Part shown: piece by piece, positions 30,569 to 44,075 of the stretch | Layout of the letters: every line of letters starts with the position of its first letter | Position numbering within the stretch: the first letter of the stretch is position 1 | Assembly: GCA_947462335.1 (NCBI GenBank) | Contig: OX381717.1 | Location: forward strand, 47,721,523 to 47,785,522 | Source: Harmothoe impar | Lineage: Eukaryota; Annelida; Polychaeta; Phyllodocida; Polynoidae | Length of the DNA: 64,000 nucleotides | Reading direction: 5' to 3' | The notes under the pieces: model-generated | What the model was told of the DNA's origin: nothing | Databases searched by the model: none | What the model saw: the letters and a program-made list of their open reading frames with translations, nothing else | Translations under genes and position numbers: made by a program

Positions 30569-31552
30569 TAGTATTTACACAAACAAGCTTCAAGGGAAAA
30601 CCCTTTAATAGTTTCAAGGAAAATGCCAAAATCCAACCACATAAAACTCTATGCATTGGGGATATGAGTTTCAAGGGAAATGCCAAAGCCTACTACACCA
30701 TTATAGCTATAGAGATAGTTGCTATCAGACACCAGCCTCAATTACTCAGCCTAACAGCATGCAGCCTATCCCCTTCCTAGAAATGCACCATCTACTATAT
30801 GGCCAACTCTCACGAAATGGGATCACATAGAGAGAGAACCATATTATATTTGATTTTGAAAATATATTAATTTGTTTTATTACTATTGCAGTACATTATT
30901 GATGTAAGGCATTGGCTATAAAATGTAGAATTGCTTAATACAGGTCATTAATAATGCCCCCTGGGAGTAAGAATATGTGTGGCACGTATGCCTCCTCTTT
31001 GAGTGACCTTGTCTCTTGAGAATTGACTATATACTATCAGAACTCTGGGATATGTGCCGCAAACAGCAATTTTGTAAATCACCTCCCCGACATATCTCGG
31101 AGAGGTTCTATCAGTGGCTTCTTGGAAAGTTGTTTGGGACAGTTTCATAGCGCCTGCTATATATACTAGTAGCGTCTCTACAGTTTAGGCGTGACAGTAT
31201 ACATGTATATGTATATGTTTTAACTAAATGTTGAAAAGGGTAAAGCTGTCATAATGTGTCACTAATATCAATATGGATATGTTATCTTGACCTTTATAGG
31301 AATTGGAAAAGATTCTATCTACCTGAAGTTGACTCTTACCAATAGCCTTTCCTATTCTATCTTATCCTAACGTGAACAGAAGATGACTAATTATGATCTT
31401 ATCATCTAAGTCAGCAAATAAAGCCATACTCATACTGGCGATGTGGGTCAGTCTGAGTCAGTCTGAGTTCATGTGAGCAAATCTAGGTCTGAGTGAATTC
31501 CTTCAGGGAGAATCAGTGGTAGACAACTCATGGTTATTGACACCTATATACC
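30569..31552. other. Unannotated intergenic DNA
   Basis: No gene or repeat family recognised. Confidence 0.3.
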
Positions 31553-31795
31553 TGATCCCTTTAAGGGACACTTGGAGCTTTTATGCACTATGCCCTTTGT
31601 TAGCATTGTGCATGAAGGCAGCCCTGGTGAGTCTACTCACGAGAGGTGCATATAAGCATCATGCCAATCCTCCCACAGGGGTTGATATTTACTTCCTGTA
31701 TTAATGCATCTCTAGCGAGTAGACTCATCAGGGTTGCATTCATGGATAATGACGACATAGCACATCAAAGCATCCTGCTATCCATAAAGGGTTAT
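31553..31795. repeat. NPR copy 15
   Basis: Left arm ATCCCTTTAAGGGACAC, first hairpin GGTGAGTCTACTCACGAG, reverse core GGGGTTGATA, right arm CTATCCATAAAGGGTTA. Confidence 0.85.
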
Positions 31796-31914
31796 TGAGC
31801 TTAAGACCCAAGCAGTGAGCTGCTCCACATGAGCAGAAGTGAGTTAATGCCTATTGACCTCAGTACACGGGTCATGGCACTTTGATCCAATGGATCAATT
31901 ACCCTGCAGACAGA

Positions 31915-32139
31915 ATTTACCCTTTAAGGATAGCATACGATGATTTATATTTATAGTCGTCAACTGGCGCTGCATTGGTGCATCATACAGCGCTTTCAGG
32001 AGTGTATCAATCTGGTATTATCGGCATGATGCACACATGTAGCATTTATAGGCAGGTTACTCACTAGAGCTGCATTTACATATCATGACAGCAGAAAGGC
32101 ATCGATCTTTAAATCACTATGCTGTCGTTAAATGGTTAA
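31915..32139. repeat. NPR copy 16
   Basis: Lies 120 bp after the previous copy. Left arm TACCCTTTAAGGATAGC, forward core GGAGTGTATCAA, right arm CTGTCGTTAAATGGTTAA. Its left hairpin is half deleted. Confidence 0.8.
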
Positions 32140-32616
32140 AGTACAGTGAGACTGCCGAGTTAGGCTTATAAGATTAATACTCTCTAAGTCTAAGCATACA
32201 TGGGTCTGTTATTGAAGTTGGAAAGGGTATATTTATTTTCTAAGACAGTGTCCTAGTGAGAAATGTAAGTTACACGTAATTTTATCCCCCCCCCCCCCCC
32301 AATTCGAGTAGCATATCTCTACAGTTTCAGAGGAGAGACTACCAGTCACTAAACTCACTAATATGAGCCAAGATATTCTCTTTTTGAGAGTCCAGACCAA
32401 TCAAAAGTAGCCAATGCATGCAATACTTTTTTCTGCCTGTCAATTATATCCCCATCAAAAATGAAGCCCAGCCCTGCTCTATGGCGATACAATAGGCCTA
32501 TATATACGTCCAACAAGGTAAACAGTAACTCAAGGGAAATAAACTTGATGAGCAGCTCCGACCGCCGACCAGTGCCGGGAGCACGCCCCTGGTTGGACCA
32601 CCACAATGGACTACAA
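32140..32616. other. Intergenic DNA with a 15-C tract
   Basis: 32286-32300 is a run of 15 C. No gene recognised. Confidence 0.4.
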
Positions 32617-32947
32617 TTTTCCCTTTAAGGGCCGCATAGTGCCTCAATCCATTATGCCCTTTGATCAACGAGCCTAAATAGCGTATACGCTTACACTCTA
32701 CTATTCTTGCTTCGATGACATGATCAACTCATACAGCGCTAGCGAGTAACTCACCAATGCTGCACTCATGTATCATGCCGACCCTACAATGTTGTTATAC
32801 CTCCCTAGGGTTAGCATGATGCGGGAATGCAACACCTGTCGATTTAATTGCCACGGCTGCATTCGTGCATCATTCCCACAAAAGGACAGTCATACAGTAT
32901 AACATACAACAGCGCATTAAAGCACCATGCGGCCCCTAAAGGGTTAA
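32617..32947. repeat. NPR copy 17, expanded
   Basis: 331 bp, with about 70 bp of extra sequence in the left arm (AGCGTATACGCT, itself palindromic). Left arm CCCTTTAAGGGCCGCATAGT, right arm ATGCGGCCCCTAAAGGGTTA. Confidence 0.85.
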
Positions 32948-33186
32948 ATACCACATGGATGCAGACAGGCATCAACAGACAGCATGCACACAATGGTCCC
33001 TCCCAAAAACAGCTGACCTTCCCGGGTCTGATTACAGCAGTGTTTTGCTGCTGCTCAGTGGCCTTATTCCCCACTGAGTGAGCAGCTCACAATCTCCCAG
33101 CGGAGACATGTCAATTTCACTATCACCAAGCACAGGTTGGGCCTTATGGGACCTATTTCGAGCTTCAAACAGAGCATGATGTCTAC

Positions 33187-33438
33187 TTAACCCTTCAAGG
33201 GCCACATAGTGCTTTAATGTGCTAGCCCCATTGTCGTATAAATTTAACCATCCCTGGCGAGTCACTCGCCGGGGCTGCAGACATGCATCATTTCGTCCAA
33301 TTGTGAGTGTATCGACCCCTTAGGGTCAATTTGATGCATACATGCAGTACTAATGAGTTACTTGCAGGGCTGCATTTATGCATCATGCCAATAGAGTGTA
33401 TCATGCATTAAAGCACTCAGCGGTTCTTAAAGGGTTAA
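33187..33438. repeat. NPR copy 18, close to full form
   Basis: TTAACCCTTCAAGGGCC to GGTTCTTAAAGGGTTAA with first hairpin GGCGAGTCACTCGCC, forward core GAGTGTATCGACCCC and a partly decayed second hairpin. A good reference copy. Confidence 0.9.
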
Positions 33439-34036
33439 CTTTGCTCTGAGAGTTGTAAACACAGTTTCAGGATCTGGTTGTGGCTAGTGTCAGGCTGTAA
33501 GGGCTGAGTGATGAGACATGGTAGAATAGCCATAGTGCCAGTTCTCTCTGTCACTCCCCCTGAGCTGCTCTCCTCACCCATGTCTCTACGTTAGACTTGC
33601 TCAAGAGCCCCAAACAATGTGCACCAGAGGTAAATTTATATCATTGTTTATTTCAAAAGAGCCCCATTAAAGATATAAGTCACCTAACATCCACCTTCCA
33701 GAATTCACTGGTCTTATTTTTTCTTGGCAAGACTGATTTATATTAGTGAGTGCTCATTAATTAGCAAGGGGGTGGGTTAGTGGATGGGGGGGGGGGGGGG
33801 TAAAATGTACACCCCGGTGGTTAGCTTTTGTTCAAAGTAGGCAAGGGTGGGGTAATGCCTGATAATTTTGGGTTACCTGAGTGGCTGGAATTGAAATGAT
33901 TCAAATACGACAGGTGTAAATCTACTTTCACCAACACTGCTCCCTTAACAAAGCCTAGAGTAACAATAAGTGCTGCTGCCACTGCCAGACAGCTGCTCGG
34001 CCTGGAGGAGCAGCTCAATCTGACCCAATTAAGCAG
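33439..34036. other. Intergenic DNA with a 15-G tract
   Basis: 33786-33800 is a run of 15 G. No gene recognised. Confidence 0.4.
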
Positions 34037-34237
34037 TTAACTCTTTAAGGGCAGCATTGTGCTCTAATAGCCAGGCGAGTAACTTAGTAATGCTGAATTC
34101 AAGCATAGCATTGACACTATGAAGTTGATACTCTAGAAGAGTTGGCTTGATGCTTAGTAACATAACTGGCGAGTTGCGCATGCTCTCCTGGGTTGCACAT
34201 AGCACATTAAAGTAGCACACGGCCTTTAAAGGGTTAA
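34037..34237. repeat. NPR copy 19
   Basis: TTAACTCTTTAAGGGCAGC to GGCCTTTAAAGGGTTAA with reverse core GTTGATACTC. Hairpins decayed. Confidence 0.8.
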
Positions 34238-34444
34238 GAGCAGCTCCCCCTGAGTCCCACAGCTGGCTGGCTCCCAGACGGTTGCTCAGCCTGGAGCTGC
34301 TCAGTGTGACCTAATTAAACAATTGACTGCCAGTGTTTAATTAGCAACAGTCTCAGCCTTCCCCAGGCTTCAGGCAGCGATCCGGGTTCCAGCGTAAAAC
34401 CATCCTGAGTGTGACTGAAAACCTACCAACAGCACTAGGATGTA

Positions 34445-34847
34445 GTAACCCTCTAAGCATGGCATGATGCCTCAATGTTTTCAATGCAGCACCACTATAC
34501 CGATGTTGCAGGTTCCTTAGTAGGGGGCACCATTGCTTGATCTGGTAACCGGCGAGATAAGCGCTGATACAGCAATCACAATGGGTACAGGCTGTTACAT
34601 AATGCCCCCTAAGAATTCCGCAGTGAAGGCCAGGGAATTTTCTCATTGGTTGATAATGCAACCGGCTAGACGCCTATTGCATTGGTGCATCATGCTGATC
34701 CTTCGTAAAGTGTATCAACCCCATATGGTTGGTATGCTGCATCGATGCAGCACCATGAATTACTCGCCTCTACCGTGCAGCATCCGTGTGACATGCGTCA
34801 AAATTGGCATGGTACATTAGAGCACCATGCTGCCACCAAAGGGTTAA
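34445..34847. repeat. NPR copy 20 with a nested insertion
   Basis: 403 bp. Near 34510-34615 an inserted segment has inverted ends AGTAGGGGGCACCATTG and AATGCCCCCTA. Forward core AAGTGTATCAACCCC. Right arm CACCAAAGGGTTAA. Confidence 0.75.
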
Positions 34848-35497
34848 TTAATAGTCAAAGCAACCATTGTCTGTGTGGTAGTATGTAAAAAAGTTAAGCT
34901 ACAAAGGTCTTCAGTAGAGGCAAACCACACACTATCAACAGTAGACAAAGGATCCTCCTGATACTGTTGTTGGTGGGTGGCTACCATTATTTTCACTCTG
35001 TTTGAAAAATAGTGGCATGATCTGGTTTTGCAAGGATAGAGCTTCCAAAACTCACTCAAGATTCAAGTCAGGATTCAAACTATCAAAGGAGGAGGGCCAT
35101 ACAATTGTACTCTGCATCCAATATGTAATTGCATGATACACAGAGTCTTCTGGAGAATCATCAGCAATATTTACTCTTATTGTAAACTAACGTTCACAGG
35201 TTATCAATTATTAATCATGCAATATTTAGTAAAAGTATGGATCTCAACTCAATTCAAAGTGGTATGCATTCCTGTGTGGCTACTTCTCAACAAAAATGAG
35301 GGAAAAAAAACAATCTTTGACCTATCTCCGGTCCCCTTACGGTTGCCTGTAGAAGAAGAAATGCCAACAAAACCTTGACATTGGATTTGAATTCTGCTAG
35401 AAAATTCAAATTGATAAGAGTAACTCAAGACCTGCAGGAGTCACCTGTTAACCCTATCTACCACCGTCAGTGACTGTCTACCACAACACCACAATTA
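34848..35497. other. Unannotated intergenic DNA
   Basis: No gene or repeat family recognised. Confidence 0.3.
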
Positions 35498-35701
35498 ACT
35501 ATCTAAGGGTTGTATACTGCTGTAATGTGCTCTGTCCTCTGTCGTCATGATGCATTCATACAACTGCATTCTCGGAACCCCGTAGGGTAAACATGATGCT
35601 TGAAAGCATCTATGTCGAATTAGTCACCAAGGCTGCATTCATGCATCATGACTATACAGGGCATAATGCATTAAAGCACTATGCTTCCCTCAAAGGGATA
35701 A
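35498..35701. repeat. NPR copy 21
   Basis: Core reduced to GGAACCCCGTAGGGT. Right half well preserved: CATGCATCATGACTATACAG, then GCATTAAAGCACTATGC. Confidence 0.8.
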
Positions 35702-37070
35702 ATGTACTGCTGGAGAAGCCACTATAGGAAGCCATGTGGGAAGCCACACACTTACAAAGCTGGACCAAGGCCAAAAAAACATCAGTTCCCAAGTGCAGGT
35801 GGACCACACACAACCATGAAAACTGAGGACAGCCATACTGAAAAGATACCCTGTGGGGAGGAGTCCAAATTATCCTTTCTGCATGGCTGCTTACACAAGT
35901 CTATCCTTACATGAATCCCCCTTGTTCCCTGTGTAAGTAACCAAACTGAAAGGATAAGCCATGCACCATAAGCGGCGTATCCTTTCTGCGTGACTGCTCC
36001 CATATGCGTGTAGAGGACATTTGTGGTGCGGTAAAACCAGAGTTGTTGATCTTGAGGTGATAGTTTTCCCCTTTTGCTGACTTCAGTAGCTAACACATCA
36101 GTGGGGATGCCACAGGCTGCAGAGGCCATTAGTCGTCAGCTACTTGTCCGAAAAAGAGGGACTGAGCCACCGACTGTCGCTAAACTGTGCTCGCTCAGGT
36201 GGCAATATTGCAGTATTGTTCAAATACTAATTAACAACTTTTTAACCCATATTAAATCTATTAAAATGGTTAACCCACTCAGGTGAGTGCACCATCAATC
36301 CATCTTTCCTTGCAGGAGTTAAATATCAAAATAGTCAACCGTTAATGAGAAATCAAGTGGCTAAAGTTGGAAGAAAACTTGATAATATTTAACTAATTTC
36401 AATTTTGAAGCGGCAATCCAAACCTGAAGTTCCACTAATCGGGATGTTTGAGAGAAGGAATTGTCATTTAGTTGGAATGAAATAGAAGAGTAGCTGCTTA
36501 GGCTTTAATGGTGATGGAAATGGCTGCCTTTAATATTAGCCATCCTCCTGAGAGGCTGACAAAGCAATATACCTCCAAGCAGATGTTTGGAATCAACCAG
36601 GTAACATTAGCACTCAGGGAAAATGCTGGAGAGTGAGGGGGTTGGTTTGGTCTGTTGGCATGGCAAAATACAGTCTAGGTCTCCAGCCATGCATGCATTT
36701 GTCCAATTCCACTCTCCAAACAGACTGTTATGCCTTACTGTAGCATCTACCAGAACCAGCAATCAGCATGGAGAGTGCTGGCTCACTCAATAGAACACTC
36801 CAAGCAGATAATGCTCAGGAAAATTTGCTATCTTTTAGCATGCCAAACACACATTTGTAAAAGCCCCACACAAGGATGGTGCTTGGAGAGTTGAAGAGCA
36901 AGTCTTCAAATCTCATGAGGAATCTCGCGAGACTGCTCGTTGGGCAAACCGGTGAGAGTGGTTTCTTGCAAGTCGATTGGAAATTCAAATTAAGACCTGG
37001 TCTGGCTCAAGGACAGATAGAGTGAGAGTGAGGGTGCAGTGGGTGTGGAGATAGTATGAGAGGATCGATT
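35702..37070. other. Intergenic DNA, one weak exon-like stretch
   Basis: 36087-36198 follows a good acceptor (TTTTGCTGACTTCAG) and ends CAG|GTGGC with an open frame of 37 codons, but codon use is not biased and the donor is poor. Nothing else recognised. Confidence 0.25.
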
Positions 37071-37289
37071 TTAACCCTTTAAGGCATGATACCTCAAGGT
37101 AGCATGTGCAATCATGATGCATCAATGCAGCACTAGTTAGCATAATCTGCATTCATGCATCATGCCGTCCATATAATTATATGGGTGCAGCCCTGCCGAG
37201 TTAGGATTTCTTGCCAGGGCTGCATCCATGCATCATGATGACAAAAGAGCATAATGCATTAAATTACCAGGCGGTCGTTAAAGAATTAA
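37071..37289. repeat. NPR copy 22
   Basis: TTAACCCTTTAAGGCATGAT to CGGTCGTTAAAGAATTAA. The second hairpin GCAGCCCTGCCGAGTT/CTTGCCAGGGCTGC is intact; the core is lost. Confidence 0.8.
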
Positions 37290-37991
37290 GTTGGAAGAGA
37301 TGCGGGGGAATGAGGAGTGTCAGTATGCCCAACTTAGATTGGATCACCTGTAATCCCTTTGCTTTTCAATGCAAACCTCTCTCCACTGCTTCATCTATGT
37401 GGTCTCCAAATCACAGCACTTCTGAAAAAGCCCTCAAGTTTCCCTTTCTCAAGCTTACACTGGCAATCCATCTCTATTTCTTACAATGCTTATTTGACGT
37501 AGTTAGAGATTAGGCTAACAAAATTTTGAGATAGCATTAGTTCCTCTGTCAAGTAATCCTAGGACAAACATATTTTTGGCTATAATACACCGTACTGTCA
37601 ATCAGGTGTTGCGAAGAAAACGGCAACTCGAGTCAGGATTTCGAACAACTGCGGGATTTGCAAGACGGTTTAAATGTATCCCACAGGTCTAGGGTTTCCC
37701 CAATATATATACGAAGGCTTTATATCACCCCATCTATAGGTCCCCTAATAGCGGCAGCAAGTCATCCATCATTGTCAGTCCCCACTCTACAGAGACTAAG
37801 CACATATATGACCACCAACACCCCATACAATAACAGTGCTGTGCATATAGCATAGAGACCCTTCCACTTTGTATGGAAGGTTGCAATATCTCACCGCCAG
37901 CGATGGAGTCATATTTCATCTCCCTCCCCTTCCTGGATGTTATAGGAGCTTAATGCTACGTCCATGGGGAGTTATGTATATTTGTATATCA
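37290..37991. other. Unannotated intergenic DNA
   Basis: No gene or repeat family recognised. Confidence 0.3.
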
Positions 37992-38304
37992 GTGAAGGGC
38001 TGCATACTGCTTTCATGTGATATGCCCTTTGTCATCATGATGCCTGGATGCAGCTCTGGCGAGTAACTCGCCAAATATACCGATTTGATGCACTGCTGAA
38101 AGGTCAACCTGATGCACCAATGCAGCACCGGTGAGTAACTCGGTGCACCAGCGAGTTACTCGGTGCTGCATTAAATTGTGACATTGTTGCCTCATGACGC
38201 TCGAGGAATGTTATACAGATCTCCCAATGCTGCATTCATGCATCAACACAACCACTAAGGGCAGTATAGCACATTTAAGCACTATGTCACCCATAAAGGA
38301 TTAA
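37992..38304. repeat. NPR copy 23, hairpin variant
   Basis: 313 bp. The middle hairpin pairs GCAGCACCGGTGAGT with GTTACTCGGTGCTGC (about 38122-38172), another arm-matched variant. Right end CACCCATAAAGGATTAA. Confidence 0.8.
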
Positions 38305-39104
38305 TAACACATCCACCCTATAACCTACACCTGACTGCTACCTCAGGACTGAATGTGGTACAGTGTGAACCCTGGCCTTTATTACCTATACCTGTCACCA
38401 CCCAACCCAGTGTAACCCCATCGCACCAAGGGACACATGAAGCTCCATCCTACACTGGAGCCGCTGTCAATCTAACGCCGCTGCTACCGCTGAGCTCTGA
38501 CTGAGATATCCTCCAGTTCAGGCACCGGCTCCAGTGTAGCTCCATCCCTCCTCCACCTCTATGCACTCATCAGTCTCTTTCTAGAACTAAGTAAAGGTCC
38601 TGCAGACATTTCTATTGGCAGTACCATCACATGTGGCAATACCATATGGTTCCCACAAAAACCTCAGATTGAGGTATCATTGTTTTTCCGTGACCAAATC
38701 TGATCATTTTTACCATACACAACAATATAGCACTGAGTGCTCTTCAATGTGATGAAGCATTACTCCACTAGATGTTGTGGTATTGATTTTCTCTTTTTAT
38801 CAAAGGTTCTACCTGCCTTTTCCTGACATACGGTAAGATTTTACAACATACCATGACCTCCCTGACCAGTTCCCCCTATGACTCTCCCTAAACCCTGGCA
38901 ACCCTTCAGACACACAATGAACTCTGAAGAAGTCATCAAGCATTAGTAATCATTATGGGTGAAGGGGAAAATGGCCTGTATGAGATGTCTACGTCAGGGA
39001 ATCCCCCAACAAACTGGACCTGGTACTATCAAGTGCTTACACACCTGTAGAGTCTAGTGCAAGAATGCTCAACCTCTAGTCCACCCACTCACTAATCATC
39101 ATTC
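38305..39104. other. Unannotated intergenic DNA
   Basis: No gene or repeat family recognised. Confidence 0.3.
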
Positions 39105-39285
39105 AATGACGATATGATGCATCAAAGCCTAATGTTAATTTATCTTCATGAAACTCACCGCTAGTGCATTGGTCCCTGCATCAAAACATATCATACTAAA
39201 CTCATTGGAAGGGTATCAACACCACATGGGGTTGGCATGATGCATGGATCCAGCACTGCCACTCTGCTGCCCTTACAGGACTAAG
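39105..39285. repeat. NPR copy 24, degraded
   Basis: Only the hairpin words (GATGCATCAAAGC, CTAGTGCATTGG), core GGGTATCAACACC and GTTGGCATGATGCATGG remain. Confidence 0.55.
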
Positions 39286-39329
39286 CACTCTGGGTGATGT
39301 TGATACTGGTCCTCATCCAGGGTCTCCGT

Positions 39330-39425
39330 GACCTCTGACCTTACTTCCTGTCCTCCCCGCCAGGGGGAGGGGCGGGCTGCACTTCCGGTTTGAGTGCATC
39401 AGTGACGTCATCATTCCGGTTCCTG
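39330..39425. promoter_or_regulatory. Compact promoter-like island: DR1, GC box, ETS, CRE
   Basis: Within 95 bp: TGACCTCTGACCT (39330-39342), ACTTCCTG, GGGGCGGG (39369-39376), ACTTCCGGT (39381-39389), the palindromic CRE TGACGTCA (39403-39410), and a second ATTCCGGTT. This density is typical of an animal core promoter. No coding exon is recognisable on either side. Confidence 0.5.
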
Positions 39426-39479
39426 TGACTTGATATGGTTGGGATGCAAACTACTGTACATGTATGAGTGGATACAGGA

Positions 39480-39715
39480 GTGGCCACTTTTTTGACAAAT
39501 GGGGGAGGGGGGGTAGGTGGATTTTAATGCGAGGTGGGTCGATTTCTTTTTGCCCCCCCCCCCCCCCCCGCAGTCGGGTTGAAATTGAGTGCTGCCGACC
39601 TCTTTAAGCTATAGTAATGTACTGGCTTTTTCGCTAAAAAAAAAAGAAAAAGGGTGGTGACATTTTCTGGTCCAAATGTTTTTGCCCCCCCCCCCCCCAC
39701 CTCCTTGTTAGATAA
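39480..39715. repeat. Repeat with two long C tracts
   Basis: C runs at 39553-39569 (17) and 39685-39698 (14), each preceded by TTTTG. Similar to 17920-18040, suggesting a dispersed element that carries the tract. Confidence 0.5.
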
Positions 39716-39730
39716 TGCCCGCTCTCTAAC

Positions 39731-42012
39731 ACATGTAGTAAAATGATTGTGGGGAAGATGAAGATGAAGTCTCCATCTTCTCTGACAATCATAGGTGCAA
39801 CTACATGCACCTACCAATAATCAATTACCCAGGCCGAGGTAGCGGGGTGCTTAAGAGGTACTTAGTTATAAAGCCTGCAATGTGTACTTTACTTGATAAT
39901 ATCAAATCACGTGTGGCATAATTCAATAATGAAGACACGAGGCTACAAAGAATTGTTGAGTATTGGAAGGGTAGAGAATTAAGATGTCAGCTTGCAAAAG
40001 AAACAATAATTATTCTAAGGTTACATTTTAAATCCTTTGCCTTGTGTCATATTTCATTCTCGTATATACTGCACTCAATAAAATTTAAATTTAAAAACAA
40101 GTGTACTAATGTTAACATTCAATATAATGTAGAGGGAATGGAAATATTTTTCAGTACTCCGATGATGACTGCTAACATCAGACTATCAGAGTCAGTCTTC
40201 ATGGGAAACCAGAAACTGTATTGAGCATCTCAAATTCACTATCAAACCTTTTATTGGCGCTGAGAGCCTTTCAATGTAGCCATGATATCTGACGCTATGG
40301 AAACAGTTCTAGACTGGAGGAGAAGTTGTTATTTTCCACTTTTTCATAGTAAAAGGTCGCATGTCAGGCCTCAAGCAGTCAAAAATAACCATTCGGGTGA
40401 CAAGTTACGCCTAATTCTTGCTAGATTGCCTTTCGCAATTTGAAAATCGAATTCTCCAGGATGGGAATAGTAGGGCGCTTGAATTATAAAAAAACTCCTA
40501 GGGTGTTGACAGTCGATGTCAATTAAGGAATAATTAATTAGCTTTAAATTAGTTTTCTGTTTCACGCACGACTTAAGTGCGCGCTCGTGTGCGGAGTCGC
40601 GTGTTGGGTTCGGAATGAATGATTGTTACACGGTTTAATGGAATGTTACCATACGCCTCATCATGATACTGCATAGGACGAGTAATTTCAGAGAACCGAA
40701 ATCAAATGGCATTACTTGTGTTATTATAGAAAAAATGTATCTATGTTAATCTAAGTTTTTTTAAATTAACATACAAGAATAAAACTGTCATTATGAAAAA
40801 TAACTGACAGCGCAAATTCAATACTATAGCCTCAATATCTAGGTATTTGAAAGTTCACTTTGGAAATGATTCCCAATACTTATAGTGGGGGAGTATGATA
40901 GGTTTGGGTTCAGGCATTGGTATGCATGCGATAACTAGTACGTTTTATGGCAATAGTCTGACGCGTTATACATGTTAATATCATGGACTGCATTGAGCAA
41001 ATAATCAGGTAATCTATGAATTCCTTTATGCTGCATATCTATATATCAGTTTTATTACCATTGATACCACTGCTCCCAACCCCGGCATACAAATTGTCAC
41101 GTTAAAGCTCTGAGTTACAAAAGAGCATCGGTCTTGAACATGTACTATAACGATAATGAGCACTGGGCGAAGAGGGATTTTGGAAATGCAAAATTTACCT
41201 CCCATACAATATAGAAGCATCAAAGTGCTGGTCTTGTATTTAACAAGGGCCGGGTAATAATATCTCAAAATGTTTAAGTCACTATGACCCCCCCCCCACA
41301 CACACACCTTTCCCACCCTCCCATAATAATATCTGACTCAGTCATTCTCCAACGTCCAAGCACAAAACACTCTCCCAGCAGATTGTCTGTGGCCGACACG
41401 CACGGGACCTTGCCCCCAAACCATGTCTGGTTTTCTTTTTAAAACACTCCTAGCGTATCCGGGTTACTAGAAGAACTCAAAAATCTGACATTAATCAACA
41501 ATTATTCCTCTCCTTAAAAGGAGTCAAAACAGAGGACCAGGAATAGGCACAAAGAAACAAATAGGATTCGAGTCTCTGGGGGCTGGCCTTCAGTTTGAAC
41601 TGAGTCAATTGGCACAGCTAGGTTCATAACATTAAGATTGAAACAAATAAATGGTTTCTTTAATAGTAGCACATTTACTCTCATAATTGATGAAATGTAG
41701 ATGCGATATTTTCTTGTGTTCTTTTATGTATTTGGGATTGGCTGTGTCTCTAAACAGTACTAGGGTGTAAGTATTGTAACTGACATCCACAGCAAAACAA
41801 ATCAATGAGGTTCGACACATATATGAATGAACCCCTAAATCCCAAGTCTCTAGGTAGGGGGCCTACAGAGGCATTATAGTTATTACTGCTTCCTTTGAAG
41901 AGCTTGAGCATTTCAAATGTGCACAGAGATTCTGCTGGATTGTAGGATGTGAGGTAGAATTGAGATCAAAGCCCTGCACCCTGATCCATCACATGAATAT
42001 GGATCCGCTGGA
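39731..42012. other. Unannotated AT-rich intergenic DNA
   Basis: 2.3 kb with no gene or repeat family recognised; AT-rich especially 40020-40900. A short C run lies near 41290. Confidence 0.3.
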
Positions 42013-42193
42013 TTAAACCTTTAAGGGCAGCATAGTGCTTTAATGCATTATACCTTTGCTCTTCATAATTTATGAATACAGCCTAGGCACGGTGCATCGA
42101 GGCAATAGCCATTCATCGGCGCTGCATTAGTGCATCACGATAACAAATGCCCATTAAGTTTTGACTTTAAGGCCTCATGCGCTCCTTAAAGTG
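42013..42193. repeat. NPR copy 25
   Basis: Left arm TTAAACCTTTAAGGGCAGC is good. One hairpin remains. Right arm GCGCTCCTTAAAG truncated. Core absent. Confidence 0.75.
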
Positions 42194-43959
42194 TCCATCC
42201 CCTATACATAGCACAGGTGGATCATGAACACAACATTAAAGTCATAACATGCTGTAACCACCTATAGCTGCCTCTATCTAATTATACAGTATGGGCGTTA
42301 TGTCTATAGGGCGTGCTAACACAACGTGGACTATTGATTTATGACATTATTCCATGTAGATGTGTAAATATTCCTGGAGGTCCAGGCTCCCATGCATACC
42401 GTCAATGGTTATATAACCCTCACCCCTCCCTACATGGTGGTTATGGCCCTATCAAGTTGTATGCATTATGTTACCACCAGCGAGGCTGTGTCTATATATA
42501 CATGTGTGTAGATCGAGTACCATGGTTTTGCACGCACTGGATGCTGCAACAAACTGCTAAGGAATGGTTTTATATGTGTGGGTGATTTTTTTTAATGGTA
42601 ATTGCATATACATGTAAAAGTATAGTACTTAATGTATTTCCTATGCCTGGGAACTGCCAAGTGGAGATACAATTTGCTCCACAATAATATAATTGGACTT
42701 TTTAATATAGTGAGTCTCTGCGCTGCGCCAAAAATGCATGCCAAGAATTTCCAAACTAGTATACAGTTATCACTGTATCATCATCGAGAATCACATTACA
42801 TATACATGTAAAACTTGCTCACTTTTCAGTCAGAGCATACATACCATAGCACCCTGGTCTGGGTATTATGGAGAGAATTAGGAGCGGCGTTGGCCACATT
42901 CCTCTACGTTCTAGTACATGTATCATGGATCTAGGGCAGGCATGTTCCCAGGTCGGGAAGCATGCTACATCATGTAACAGCATGTAACCACCGTGTGATG
43001 GGAATACACCATTAGCCACCCCCTCCCTCATCCTCTCCCCTCCTCCTCGTCTCCCTCTGGGTCTCCATTACTAACCACTATTCTACTACCTATCATCCAG
43101 TATCATCCCTCTACTAAGGTCTCTGCTATAAAGACTTGCCTGTATGTATAGCAATGGAGATAGACTAATGGCAGTGCTACCGATCTATCTGATTTCTGAG
43201 ACTGAGATGCATTCTTCCTGGTGGTCAGTTATAAGCTGCAGTTCTTCCGATCTTGGACAATCTATTATAGGAGGTTATTATAATTCAATACTGAAATGCC
43301 GTGGACTAAGTATATAATTCCTACAAAATCTGAACTTAGGTGTGTATTCGTCTCCATAAAATATGATTTTAGATAGTTTGCAAAGAGTTCATCATGATGT
43401 GAACGTTCAAGACTCAAATATTTCATACTTTTTATATCATTCCAAATAGGTTGAGACTGGTACAAAAAGCTGGTGTGAATGAGACTACACTGCTACATCT
43501 AATCAGTAATGTCTGTGTGTGGAGGAGGGCAGGTAAGGGGAAGGATGAGGGATGAGGGATGAGAGAGGGGTCAAGGATCACAGGGTCATCCAGGTGTTCC
43601 CCTAAGTGACAGGTGAGGAGCTGGGGTACCATTCTCATGCAGAGTTTGATGTATGAGAGTCGGCTCTGACTGCTTCAAGCCTGCAGCGAAGTCATAGTTC
43701 CCCAAGCACAATATAACTAGTCGAATAGGACTTGATATTGTCTAAGAGATATCCCTGAACTTCCCTCCTCTCCTCCTTAAAATTTCAAACATTAATTTGT
43801 TATATTTTACCACTGTCGCTAGGGGAATTCCATGACGTCATGAAGCCGATGGGTGGCCTGGGGATGAGGCTGGGGGAATCCCTGCATCATAGTCACGCCC
43901 AGTCCAAGTAACGATAGGAATACACCTACACTGGTGACAATACGCCTGCATATGCTCCT
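42194..43959. other. Unannotated intergenic DNA
   Basis: No gene or repeat family recognised. Confidence 0.3.
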
Positions 43960-44075
43960 ATACTGTGTGATGCACAGTATAAACCCCCTCCATATGACGC
44001 TCAGTGTTGTAATGCATCATGCCGACCAAGGCTGTAGCACAAAAAAAAAGCACTATGCGGCCCATAAAGGGTTAA
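43960..44075. repeat. NPR copy 26, right-hand fragment
   Basis: Starts within a hairpin (GTGATGCACAG), ends GCACTATGCGGCCCATAAAG, then GGTTAA. An A-run of 9 replaces part of the arm. Confidence 0.7.
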
